Shown here: in pieces, positions 6,581-15,087 of the stretch | Layout of the letters: each line of letters begins with the position of its first letter | Position numbering within the stretch: the stretch's first letter is position 1 | Assembly (NCBI GenBank): GCA_934130375.1 | Contig: CAKOXW010000005.1 | Span: 21,969-85,968, forward strand | From: an uncultured Bacilli bacterium | GTDB taxonomy: Bacteria > Bacillota_I > Bacilli_A > RF39 > UBA660 | Length of the DNA: 64,000 nt | Direction of reading: 5' to 3' | The notes under the pieces: model-generated | Databases searched by the model: none | Seen by the model: only the letters and a program-made list of their open reading frames with translations | What the model was told of the DNA's origin: nothing | Program-made: the position numbers and the translations under genes

Positions 6581-8137
6581 TTATCTTGTATTACGGATTA
6601 CAACTATACCAGAACCGCCAGCTCCGGATGTTCTATTAGAAGTTTCCCACCAAGCGCCTCCACCTCCAGATCCTGTATTTGCTTTTGCAGACGTAGCCGA
6701 AACACCTGATTTTCCACCATTACCTGCTATTCCACAGTTTGGGCTATCGCTAGCACCACCACCACTCGCATACAAATCACCGCTGCTTTCTCCAAATTCT
6801 CTAGTAGTTGTACCCTGCCCTACACTTGTTCTAATACCACTTTTACTATAACTGTTTCCATCAGTAGCACCACATTCATATGCAGCACCTCCACCAGAGC
6901 CACCATCTCCACCAGATTGTGGAAATGAAGAACCATTACCACCTTTTCCACCTGCTGCTGAATATCCAAATGCTGATGTTGTGCCACCAGTATTTCCATT
7001 GCATGAAGTGCAAGATATTGAAGTACCACCCTTTCCTATCGTGATTACATTGTCTACATCTGCTTTTATAGAAAAATTAGAACTAGTTTTAGTATAGCCA
7101 CCTCCACCACCACTAGAACCCGTAAGTGTTTGAGTTGTTCCTATCCATCCACCACCGGAGCCACCGCCTCCTACTAAGAAGGCATCCACAATTGCGTTTA
7201 CTTTAAAAGTTAGTGTTCCGCTAGTTTTAAACTTAATTCTCCAATTACTATTTTTATCGTTTAAAACCTCACATTCTCCAGTATATATAAATAATGGTTT
7301 ACCGATTGTAACATTATTACAAGAATAATTATTTGATAACAATTCAAAAGTCAATTTTGATTCTTCCCAATGTGCATATACCGTACGGCTTCCATTTTCT
7401 ATTACTATTGTGTCCTCTTTAATTTGAGTTCCACCCTCTTTAGAAGTAAACCATCCAATAAACTTTGCCCCCGTTTTTATTGGTACTGGTAACTCGCCAT
7501 ATGGGTTTCCAACCTCTATCACTTTAGAAACAATATCTACAGTTCCACCTTGTGCATCAAATGTTATTATTGAATTTCCAGCATTATATATTGCTTTTAT
7601 CGTTGTTGATGTTGTGCCCATTATTAAAGTATTACCATTTAAAGTACTATTTCCTTCAATTAATTCCCATTTAATAAATGAATAATCTTTTTTAGTAGGA
7701 TTAGACAGTGTTATTATCGTTTGTGGATTATATCCTCCAGAAAAATCATCAGCTAATGTTCCTCCGTCAAGATCTACTTTTAATATAACCTCTCCTTCAT
7801 TATTACAATATTTCTGATATGTATATGTATTTAATCCTTTTTCATCTTTTCCAAAAAATACACATCCAGAAATCAATGCATCATCAATTGGACTTTTAAT
7901 ACCACTTGTAAGTAAATCTTCTTTAACAAGTTCATTAACACTTACCTTATTTTTTTCTTGGTTATATGTATGATAAACCTTTCCTGCGTTTTCTATAGTC
8001 TTTATAAGTTTATTATACTCTTTTTGTTTTCTATCATTAACACTTGATGAAAATTTAGGCAATACCAAAAGCATAATCGCAGTTAAAACAGCAATAATTG
8101 CAAGTAATTCTACTAAAGTAAAACCATTTTTCTTCAT
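6581..8137 (-). CDS. Prepilin-type surface protein with InlB-type repeats and a glycine-rich C-terminal domain
   Basis: The leader MKKNGFTLVELLAI (Gly -1, Phe +1, Glu +5) and a single hydrophobic helix mark a type IV prepilin or pseudopilin that a prepilin peptidase should cut after Gly. After a linker come two InlB B-repeat-like (Listeria-Bacteroides) units of about 70 residues. The first starts DLDGGTLADDF; the second starts FDAQGGTVD and contains FIGWFTSKEGG. Residues from about 315 to the end form a low-complexity Gly/Ser-rich domain opening FLVGGGGSGGG and closing SGIVVIRNTR. The same architecture, expanded, is at 21718. AGAGGTGAG precedes ATG. It is a single-gene unit with its own terminator. 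It is inferred to be cell-surface or pilus-borne; ligand unknown. Confidence 0.85.
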   Translation of the reverse strand: MKKNGFTLVELLAIIAVLTAIMLLVLPKFSSSVNDRKQKEYNKLIKTIENAGKVYHTYNQEKNKVSVNELVKEDLLTSGIKSPIDDALISGCVFFGKDEKGLNTYTYQKYCNNEGEVILKVDLDGGTLADDFSGGYNPQTIITLSNPTKKDYSFIKWELIEGNSTLNGNTLIMGTTSTTIKAIYNAGNSIITFDAQGGTVDIVSKVIEVGNPYGELPVPIKTGAKFIGWFTSKEGGTQIKEDTIVIENGSRTVYAHWEESKLTFELLSNNYSCNNVTIGKPLFIYTGECEVLNDKNSNWRIKFKTSGTLTFKVNAIVDAFLVGGGGSGGGWIGTTQTLTGSSGGGGGYTKTSSNFSIKADVDNVITIGKGGTSISCTSCNGNTGGTTSAFGYSAAGGKGGNGSSFPQSGGDGGSGGGAAYECGATDGNSYSKSGIRTSVGQGTTTREFGESSGDLYASGGGASDSPNCGIAGNGGKSGVSATSAKANTGSGGGGAWWETSNRTSGAGGSGIVVIRNTR

Positions 8138-8184
8138 ATACTCACCTCTATTATGATTTAATTATAACATAATAACACAAAAAA

Positions 8185-8206
8185 AAGAATGACTTTCGTC
8201 ACTCTT
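8185..8206 (-). terminator. Terminator after cysteine-rich gene 1
   Basis: AAGAATGAC pairs with GTCACTCTT (one G-T pair) around TTTC, followed on the minus strand by a T run. It overlaps the stop codon. Confidence 0.75.
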
Positions 8207-10022
8207 AATATCTACTAGTTACACTAACACCTGATGTTCTAGTTCTACCAGTTCTAGTCCATCCTTCTAGTGTTTCACTTGTACTCCATCTATATGCAGT
8301 ATCAGTTTTAGTGCCATATACTATTTCGGCATCTATTATTTCACTATTTGTACTACCATAACATTTGTTACCAGCAAGTGTATAACCAGCATCACAATAG
8401 TATGTTGGTTCTTTAGTGTCTTTACTATATATTTCACACTTATTTCCTTTTAATGTTCCATAGTTACAAGCATATATCATATTTGTTGTATTAACACCAG
8501 ATATTCTACACATAGTACCCTCTAAAGTACCAGCATCACATACATATGATTTATTAGCATTATTTGTAGTTGTTTGTGTATAAGCACATACATTATTACC
8601 AGTTAAATAACCTTTTTCACAACTATAATTTGCTTTTGCATAAGCAGTTGTTGTAGTTTGAGTAATACACTTAGTACCATTTAATGTACCAGTCTTACAA
8701 CTATATTTTACTTGTGCATTTTCTTCTTTAGTTTCAGTTACAGTACATAAATTTGTATAAGGATTTCTTGAACCTCTATGACATGCTCTAACAGCAACAG
8801 CACTAACATTCATAGTACCTCCACCACTACATGAATAAGTTCTTGAACATTCTTCATATACATAGTTTTTGCCTGATTTGTATAAATAACGTCTTGTAAA
8901 TGTATCTGTACTTGGTGTATCTACTGAAGAAGTATAAGATCTGTTTGAACAAGCCCACTGTGTATAACCACAAGTTTGTTCTTTTTGAATTCTACAAGTT
9001 TTACCATCACTATTCATAGTACCTCTCTCACAATAATAATGAGAAATATAATCAGGTTCAGTAAATGTATTTGTTATTTCACATTTATTACCTTTTAAAG
9101 TACCATTTGTACAATAATATTCAACATTAGCATTAGTTTCTTGTGTATTTTTAATAATACACTTATCTCCACTTAATGTTCCTTCTTTACAAGTATATGT
9201 AATTTTAGGATTTTCAGTTTTAGTTTCATTAATAACACACTTATCATTAACTAATGTACCTTTACTACAAGTATAAACTACTTTTGCAGGTACTGTATTT
9301 TCACTACCCTTTACACAAGTATTACCTTGTTTTTCATATCCAGTTGGACATACTTTATTAGCATCAATTGTAGTTACATTTGTCTTTTCACACATTTTAG
9401 TACTATTGTTATAACTATAACCATTTATACATTTTAAATTAGCATTTACTTCTGTTGTAGTACCAGATTTAACACATTTATTACCTTCTAGTGTATAACC
9501 AGACTTACATACATATTTATCAATAAACTTAGTTGTTACTTTCTTAGTAAACTCATATTCGATAACGTCTTTTTTACCATTATCTTCTATCTTAGTTTCA
9601 CACTTACCATCTTCACATACATTGTAACATCCAAAGTACTCAATAACATAATCACTTTGATTACTACAAGATAAATTAGTTTTGAATATATATTCTTTAC
9701 CTTGTTTTGTTACTTCTACATATGAAGCATCTGGATTACAAGTTTTACCATCACTATCAGTAAACTCAATAATCATCTTATTATTAAGCATATCTCTTAA
9801 TGTTAATTTCTTTGTTTCCCCTTCTTCTTGTGGTAATCTAGTTGTATTAAAATATGCTTTTGCAGCATTAGTCATTGTACTTACGTTTTGACTAAATACC
9901 TTATCATATAAAGGTTTCATATTTGGCATTGGTAATAGCCACATTAATAAGAATACAAATAGTAATACTAAAAGTATCTTAACTATTAAATCTCTTATAA
10001 AATAACTTCTTTCTCTTTCCAT
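8205..10022 (-). CDS. Membrane-anchored cysteine-rich repeat protein 1
   Basis: This 605-residue protein has a short basic N-terminus, a transmembrane anchor (about residues 12-32, rich in Leu/Val, ending LPMPNM) and a long exported region. After a domain ending CYNVCEDGKCETK, there are 13 short units of the form C-x(2)-G-x-L-x-G-x-x-C, for example CKEGTLSGDKC and CTNGTLKGNKC, joined by Thr/Lys/Glu linkers. A central C/S-rich block divides the series. The tail (WTRTGRTRTSGVSVTSRY) is identical in the paralogue at 13155. ATG 10022 is chosen because GAGGGGGAT sits just before it; an earlier ATG overlaps that site. The paired cysteines suggest disulfide-bonded repeats. Function unknown; adhesin or wall stalk are possibilities. 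Confidence 0.85.
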   Translation of the reverse strand: MERERSYFIRDLIVKILLVLLFVFLLMWLLPMPNMKPLYDKVFSQNVSTMTNAAKAYFNTTRLPQEEGETKKLTLRDMLNNKMIIEFTDSDGKTCNPDASYVEVTKQGKEYIFKTNLSCSNQSDYVIEYFGCYNVCEDGKCETKIEDNGKKDVIEYEFTKKVTTKFIDKYVCKSGYTLEGNKCVKSGTTTEVNANLKCINGYSYNNSTKMCEKTNVTTIDANKVCPTGYEKQGNTCVKGSENTVPAKVVYTCSKGTLVNDKCVINETKTENPKITYTCKEGTLSGDKCIIKNTQETNANVEYYCTNGTLKGNKCEITNTFTEPDYISHYYCERGTMNSDGKTCRIQKEQTCGYTQWACSNRSYTSSVDTPSTDTFTRRYLYKSGKNYVYEECSRTYSCSGGGTMNVSAVAVRACHRGSRNPYTNLCTVTETKEENAQVKYSCKTGTLNGTKCITQTTTTAYAKANYSCEKGYLTGNNVCAYTQTTTNNANKSYVCDAGTLEGTMCRISGVNTTNMIYACNYGTLKGNKCEIYSKDTKEPTYYCDAGYTLAGNKCYGSTNSEIIDAEIVYGTKTDTAYRWSTSETLEGWTRTGRTRTSGVSVTSRY

Positions 10023-10054
10023 ATAAATCCCCCTCATTTCATTTGTTGCTTAGT

Positions 10055-10082
10055 ATTATACACTTTTTTTTGATTTTGTCAA
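10055..10082 (-). promoter_or_regulatory. Sigma-A promoter of cysteine-rich gene 1
   Basis: Minus-strand TTGACA (10082-10077), 16-nt spacer, TATAAT (10060-10055). The arrangement and much of the flanking sequence match the promoter of the paralogue at 14990-15017. Confidence 0.8.
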
Positions 10083-10101
10083 GCACGTGTTGTTTTCCTA
10101 T

Positions 10102-13062
10102 TTATTGTAAATTCCAAGCACAATCTTCTATAGTAACATTACTTGTATTAATTTCTGTATTTATATCCCCTAAGTAGTGTACTTTAGAGATATCTCCTGA
10201 TAATTCTGGTATTGTCTTACTACAATTACCTATTCCAGGATACTTATCAGCAAAATCATCACCAACTATAAATGAAAGCATAGTTTCATTGCCATTTGTA
10301 CCACTATATTGATGATTTATATCAGTTCCTTTATCAGATTTAACATCACCTGTTATAGCATAAATTGACTTACCATTATCTAAATCTATCTTAAATTTCT
10401 TACCTACAGTATTATCAGAGTAATATGAACCCATTGCAACACAATAGTAATCATTTCCATCGCCATCATTATAAATCATATAACCATCTTCATTTTCAGA
10501 TACCAAACCACTATTTAAAAATCTATATTGATTAGAATTAGCAGATGTCACTGATGAGGCGTAACTCCATGTTTTTATATTCTTTCCAACCTCAGGTAAC
10601 TCCATTGTATCGTTTTTCTCAGTTATACCTCTATCTATCATATAATCAATTTCATCTAGCTTCTTAGGGATAACATCTGAAACTTTATAATTAGAAACAT
10701 TACTATTTTTATTTCTTTTGTTATATTCACCTTTTAATAATTCCCCTGTTTCACTACTTAATTTAAGCTCGCTTGAAATTACTTCAGGCGGTATATAATT
10801 ATTACAATGTCCATATGTAGAACTATTATCCCCATAAGTAATATCATCCGTAATCTTTATAATATTTCCGTCCACATCATACCCATATGTTATTAATCCT
10901 TTTTCTTTTTGTACATTTGTTGTATTACTATAAAAATTATCCATATGCACAACATAAGGGTTTGTATCTTCGTACCCGCTAGGATTTGTAAGCTTTGCAA
11001 TGTCTTCGTAATTATAGTAATGTATACGAAGCCCGGTACCCCTAATTTCATTACAAGTTTCTTCCGCCACATAATAACCATATGCATCTTTGTTAACAAT
11101 TGTAAGCATGTGAGAACCACTCTTGCAAATAATAATATCACCTGGATTACCACTTTCAAATTTTGAATTAACTGTTCCATCTTCATTTAAATATTCTTGA
11201 ACTCTTCCATCTTCTACCATTTTATCATGCCAATAATGTACATTATCATGTTCTGATTCCAATCTTTCTGCGATAGTTACTGCATATTTTTCTTTATTAG
11301 CTGCATTATAACCAGATGCATTCAATCCAGCACATCTTGCAAAAAAATCAAATGAATTATTACAGTCAAGAGTAGATACATATCTACCATCAGTTCCAAG
11401 CATCAAACCATTTTTACCATTTGACTCAAATGAGTTATAGGCATAATTTAACATATAGCCAAAAGTAGTAAATAATCCAGTTGTTGCAAGCGCTGAAGTC
11501 GCAACGCCTTTACCTGTATACATTGAATTTTCATTTACTAATTTTTCTGCAAGTGCAGAATTATAACCATCTATATAATCTTTTGCCTGTTCTTCAGTAA
11601 AGCCTTTATCCATAAGAGCGTTTATAATTTTTTTTACAGGGTTATTTGTTATTTCTAAAGAATTGTAATAACCTGTTTTTTCATAGTTTGTTTCCCCATT
11701 TGCATCTACACCTTGTGTTGCTAGCAACACTTGACAATTATAAGACAAATCTACTAAATCAGCAGATGATAAATTACCATCTACTATAATTTGTGGTACA
11801 ATATCTTTTAAATTACTAGCATTAAGTATATCAGTTCTAACAAATGATTGTATCAAAGAAGAAACATTGTTCTTATCAAGTTGACCATTTTCTACCATTT
11901 TATTAATAAATTTGGGTATTTGGCTAACATCTCCATCATAGGTTTCTAAAAACTTACTTAAAATATCATCCAAAGGCATTAATTCATTATAAATACTTTT
12001 TAATGTGCCCTCCATCGAATCAACTGCATTAATTTGGGCTAATGCACTTGCAGTTGCAGAAATCCAATCGGATATATCGACTTGAACACCACCGGATATC
12101 TCAATTGCTTCTTGTATTGTTGATGGAGTATTGCTGACATCTAATGCTGCGTTTTTGGATAGTTTAATAGCTTCAAGAACATATTCAGGTTTAAAAACTA
12201 GCGAATTAGAAACATCATTGCTAGTTTTTAATGTTGATAAAGCAGTTTTCTCATCAATCTCTTTCCAAGTATCAGTCTTACTATCATACACACTATATTT
12301 ATATTTACCTGAAAAAGTTTTTAATTTTGATGCATCACCATTAATAAAACCTAACACATTTTCATAAAAAGCATCTGTTGGTACAAGTGTATGATTGCTT
12401 TTACTTTCAATCATAACCACATTTAAATTGGCAGCAAGCTTTTTAAATGATGCATTTTTTTTGTAACCAACTTGATTTTTATCTTCAAATAATACTACTG
12501 TAGTATTATTTTTTTTTAATAAATCAATTTGACTATCCGTTATTTTCATATCCGCACCGTTGTAAGCAGTTTCAAATAAACATAATGTTTGAGGAGGCAA
12601 ATCTTCATTATTAGCAAGAAGATTGGTCATATAATTAAGTGAAGTTGGTGCACCTGCACTCCATCCAGAACCATTATAATGTACAAAACCATTCGGGTTA
12701 ACCATACCAATTATATCAGTAGCAACTTGTTCTTTTGATGCTTCAACTTCTAACAATATCTTATCATAATTAGAATTTTTCATAGTTTCATCTATAGCAT
12801 CATCTACTGTAGTAGTACCATTTTCACCACCAGTACCTTGGAAATAATAATTTATATCTGTTAACTCATTAAAATTGCTAGGTAAATATAACTTAAAACG
12901 TTTATCACTTTCAATTATATAATTTCCATTATTGGTTACTTCTAATGTAGCATCAAGATAAGGATTAACATTTAATTTAGGATCTGTATATTCTTGTATT
13001 CTTTTAAGTACACTTTCAGCAAGTAATTTAGAATTATTATTATTATTTATATCAACGCTCAT
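10102..13062 (-). CDS. Large protein with alpha/beta-hydrolase-like and NlpC/P60-like regions
   Basis: This is a 986-residue protein of no recognised family. Residues 50-245 look like an alpha/beta hydrolase: strand YLPSNF, a GTGG loop at 77-80, the nucleophile elbow GWSAG with Ser135, an acidic residue in LFEDK (Asp194) and His224 in SNHTLVP. After a helical middle (300-500), residues 555-660 contain DCNNSFDFFARC (Cys567) and NPGDIIICKSGSHMLTIV (His651), the Cys-His layout of NlpC/P60 or CHAP peptidases. A C-terminal region (about 855-935) has the YCVAMGSYY and GDVKSDKGTD motifs. There is no signal peptide; the start reads MSVDINNNNN. It lies between the two cysteine-rich genes and has its own promoter. 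A wall-acting, unconventionally exported enzyme is an inference. Confidence 0.7.
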   Translation of the reverse strand: MSVDINNNNNSKLLAESVLKRIQEYTDPKLNVNPYLDATLEVTNNGNYIIESDKRFKLYLPSNFNELTDINYYFQGTGGENGTTTVDDAIDETMKNSNYDKILLEVEASKEQVATDIIGMVNPNGFVHYNGSGWSAGAPTSLNYMTNLLANNEDLPPQTLCLFETAYNGADMKITDSQIDLLKKNNTTVVLFEDKNQVGYKKNASFKKLAANLNVVMIESKSNHTLVPTDAFYENVLGFINGDASKLKTFSGKYKYSVYDSKTDTWKEIDEKTALSTLKTSNDVSNSLVFKPEYVLEAIKLSKNAALDVSNTPSTIQEAIEISGGVQVDISDWISATASALAQINAVDSMEGTLKSIYNELMPLDDILSKFLETYDGDVSQIPKFINKMVENGQLDKNNVSSLIQSFVRTDILNASNLKDIVPQIIVDGNLSSADLVDLSYNCQVLLATQGVDANGETNYEKTGYYNSLEITNNPVKKIINALMDKGFTEEQAKDYIDGYNSALAEKLVNENSMYTGKGVATSALATTGLFTTFGYMLNYAYNSFESNGKNGLMLGTDGRYVSTLDCNNSFDFFARCAGLNASGYNAANKEKYAVTIAERLESEHDNVHYWHDKMVEDGRVQEYLNEDGTVNSKFESGNPGDIIICKSGSHMLTIVNKDAYGYYVAEETCNEIRGTGLRIHYYNYEDIAKLTNPSGYEDTNPYVVHMDNFYSNTTNVQKEKGLITYGYDVDGNIIKITDDITYGDNSSTYGHCNNYIPPEVISSELKLSSETGELLKGEYNKRNKNSNVSNYKVSDVIPKKLDEIDYMIDRGITEKNDTMELPEVGKNIKTWSYASSVTSANSNQYRFLNSGLVSENEDGYMIYNDGDGNDYYCVAMGSYYSDNTVGKKFKIDLDNGKSIYAITGDVKSDKGTDINHQYSGTNGNETMLSFIVGDDFADKYPGIGNCSKTIPELSGDISKVHYLGDINTEINTSNVTIEDCAWNLQ

Positions 13063-13093
13063 AATTCATAACTCACCTACCTATTATATATTT

Positions 13094-13122
13094 ATAATAC
13101 TACAATTTTATACTAAAGTAAA
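13094..13122 (-). promoter_or_regulatory. Candidate promoter of the 986-residue protein gene
   Basis: Minus-strand TTTACT (13122-13117), 17-nt spacer, TATTAT (13099-13094), upstream of AGGTGAG and the ATG at 13062. Confidence 0.5.
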
Positions 13123-13133
13123 TTACAAAAAAG

Positions 13134-13156
13134 AAAAAGAGCATCTACTGCTCTTT
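13134..13156 (-). terminator. Terminator after cysteine-rich gene 2
   Basis: AAAGAGCA pairs with TGCTCTTT around a 5-nt loop. The stem overlaps the stop codon at 13155 and is followed by T-rich sequence on the minus strand. Confidence 0.75.
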
Positions 13157-14957
13157 AATATCTACTAGTTACACTAACACCTGATGTTCTAGTTCTACCA
13201 GTTCTAGTCCATCCTTCTAGTGTTTCTTTCGTACTCCATTTATAAATTGTATCTGTTTTTGTACCAGTTACTGCTGTTGCATCTATTGTCTTAGTATCAT
13301 TACTATAACATTTATTACCTATTTGATTAAATCCTGCTTCACAATAATATGTTGGATTTTGTGTATCAGTTTTTCTTATTTCACATTTATCATTATTTAA
13401 TGTTCCATAAGTACATGTATAAACTGTATCAGTAGTATTAATACCACTTATAATACATTTATTACCATCTAATTTACCAGCATCACATACATATTTAGTG
13501 TTTGCATCAATTTCACTTCTTTTTGCAATAGTACAAGTATTATCATTATTTAAAGTACCTTCATCACAAATATACATTTTAGATGCATCCTTAGTAGTAC
13601 TTGTATTAACTAAGCACTTATCCCCACTTAAAGTACCTTCACTACAAGTATATTTTACTTTTGCAGGTAATTCATCTCTTGTTAATACAGTACATGTAGT
13701 ACCATTTAAATCAAGAGTACCTTCATTACATGTATATGTAGCAGTTGCATCATATGAATAAGAACCACCACCACTACATGAGTAAGTAGTTGAACATACT
13801 TCGTACACACCACCTGATGGTGTTTGATATAAGTATCTTCCAGTTGATGATCCAGTTGAAGTTGTACCAACTGAAGAAGAATAAGTTCTATTTGAACATA
13901 CTTGTTGTTCACTACATGTTTGTGGTATAGAAACTACACACTTAGTGCCTTGTAGTGAACCACCACTTGGGCATTTATAACTTACAGTTGAAGTAGCAGG
14001 TTTAGTTTCAGAAGTATAGCACTTAGTTCCATATAATTTACCACTTTCACAATAATATTCTTTAGTAGCATTTACTTCTTTTATAGAACTAATTACACAC
14101 TTATTACCATTTAATACACCCTCATGACAAATATATTCCATTCTAGCATCAACTACTTTAGTATCAGTTATATAACACTTATTACCAATTAATATACCCT
14201 TATCACAAACATATGTAACTTTAGCATCAACTACATTTTCACTGCCTTTTACACAAGTATTACCTTGCATTTCATATCCTGATGGACATGTCTTAGTAGC
14301 GTCTATAGTTTCACTAACTACTTTTTCACACATTTTAGTATCATCATTATAAGTATAACCATTAATACATTTTAAATTAGCATTTACTTCCTTAGTGTTG
14401 CCACTAACGCACTTATTACCATTTAAAGTATATCCAGATGGACAAACATATTTTGATATATAACTATTTGTTGTTTTCTTATAAAATTCATACTCGATAA
14501 CATCTTTTTTATCATTATCTTCTATTTTAGTTTCACACTTACCATCTTCACAAACGTCGTAGCAACCAAAATATTCAATAACATAATCTTCTTCTTTACC
14601 ACATGACAAATTAGTCTTGAATATATATTCACCATTTTGTTTAGTTACTTCAACATAAGATTTATCAGCGTCACAAGTCTTACCATTACTATCAGTAAAC
14701 TCAATAATCATTTTATTATTAAGCATATCTCTTAAAGTAAGCTTCTTTGTTTCTCCTTCTTCTTGTGGTAATCTTGCAGTTGTATAATAACTCTTAGCCG
14801 CATCTGTCATAGACGAAATGTTTTGTGAGAATATTTTATCATACAAAGGTGCCATATTAGGCATTGGTAATAACCACATTAATAAGAATACAAATAACAA
14901 TACTATAAGTATTTTTACAATTAAATCTCTAAAAAAATAATTTCTTTCTTTTTCCAT
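13155..14957 (-). CDS. Membrane-anchored cysteine-rich repeat protein 2
   Basis: This 600-residue paralogue of the protein at 8205 has the same order: basic N-terminus, transmembrane anchor (about 12-32), conserved stalk domain with CYDVCEDGKCETK, and 13 C..G.L.G..C units (for example CSEGTLSGDKC, CDAGKLDGNKC). The repeats are interrupted by a Ser-rich block and followed by the identical WTRTGRTRTSGVSVTSRY tail. The ends are far more alike than the middle, as expected if conversion or selection keeps the ends and lets the repeats drift. The start is ATG 14957 with GAGGGGGAT upstream, again with an overlapping, rejected ATG 15 nt earlier. It has a strong promoter of its own, so it is not expressed only through the 986-residue gene. 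Confidence 0.85.
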   Translation of the reverse strand: MEKERNYFFRDLIVKILIVLLFVFLLMWLLPMPNMAPLYDKIFSQNISSMTDAAKSYYTTARLPQEEGETKKLTLRDMLNNKMIIEFTDSNGKTCDADKSYVEVTKQNGEYIFKTNLSCGKEEDYVIEYFGCYDVCEDGKCETKIEDNDKKDVIEYEFYKKTTNSYISKYVCPSGYTLNGNKCVSGNTKEVNANLKCINGYTYNDDTKMCEKVVSETIDATKTCPSGYEMQGNTCVKGSENVVDAKVTYVCDKGILIGNKCYITDTKVVDARMEYICHEGVLNGNKCVISSIKEVNATKEYYCESGKLYGTKCYTSETKPATSTVSYKCPSGGSLQGTKCVVSIPQTCSEQQVCSNRTYSSSVGTTSTGSSTGRYLYQTPSGGVYEVCSTTYSCSGGGSYSYDATATYTCNEGTLDLNGTTCTVLTRDELPAKVKYTCSEGTLSGDKCLVNTSTTKDASKMYICDEGTLNNDNTCTIAKRSEIDANTKYVCDAGKLDGNKCIISGINTTDTVYTCTYGTLNNDKCEIRKTDTQNPTYYCEAGFNQIGNKCYSNDTKTIDATAVTGTKTDTIYKWSTKETLEGWTRTGRTRTSGVSVTSRY

Positions 14958-14989
14958 ATAAATCCCCCTCACATCAATTAATGGCCATT

Positions 14990-15017
14990 ATTATACACTT
15001 TTTCTATTTTTTGTCAA
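14990..15017 (-). promoter_or_regulatory. Sigma-A promoter of cysteine-rich gene 2
   Basis: Minus-strand TTGACA (15017-15012), 16-nt spacer, TATAAT (14995-14990). It is divergent from the PASTA gene. Confidence 0.8.
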
Positions 15018-15041
15018 GCATTGTACAATTTTTTAAATTAT

Positions 15042-15071
15042 TTACTTATTGTATATATTTTATTATATAAT
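15042..15071 (+). promoter_or_regulatory. Candidate promoter of the PASTA protein gene
   Basis: TTACTT (15042-15047), 18-nt spacer, TATAAT (15066-15071), immediately upstream of AGGTGG and the ATG at 15088. Confidence 0.5.
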
Positions 15072-15087
15072 AAACATAGGTGGTAAT

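Noticed and set aside
8205..14957. Regular cysteine repeats considered as a CRISPR-like or tandem DNA array
   Set aside because: Units vary in length and sequence at DNA level and are kept as protein repeats; no identical direct repeats with unique spacers.
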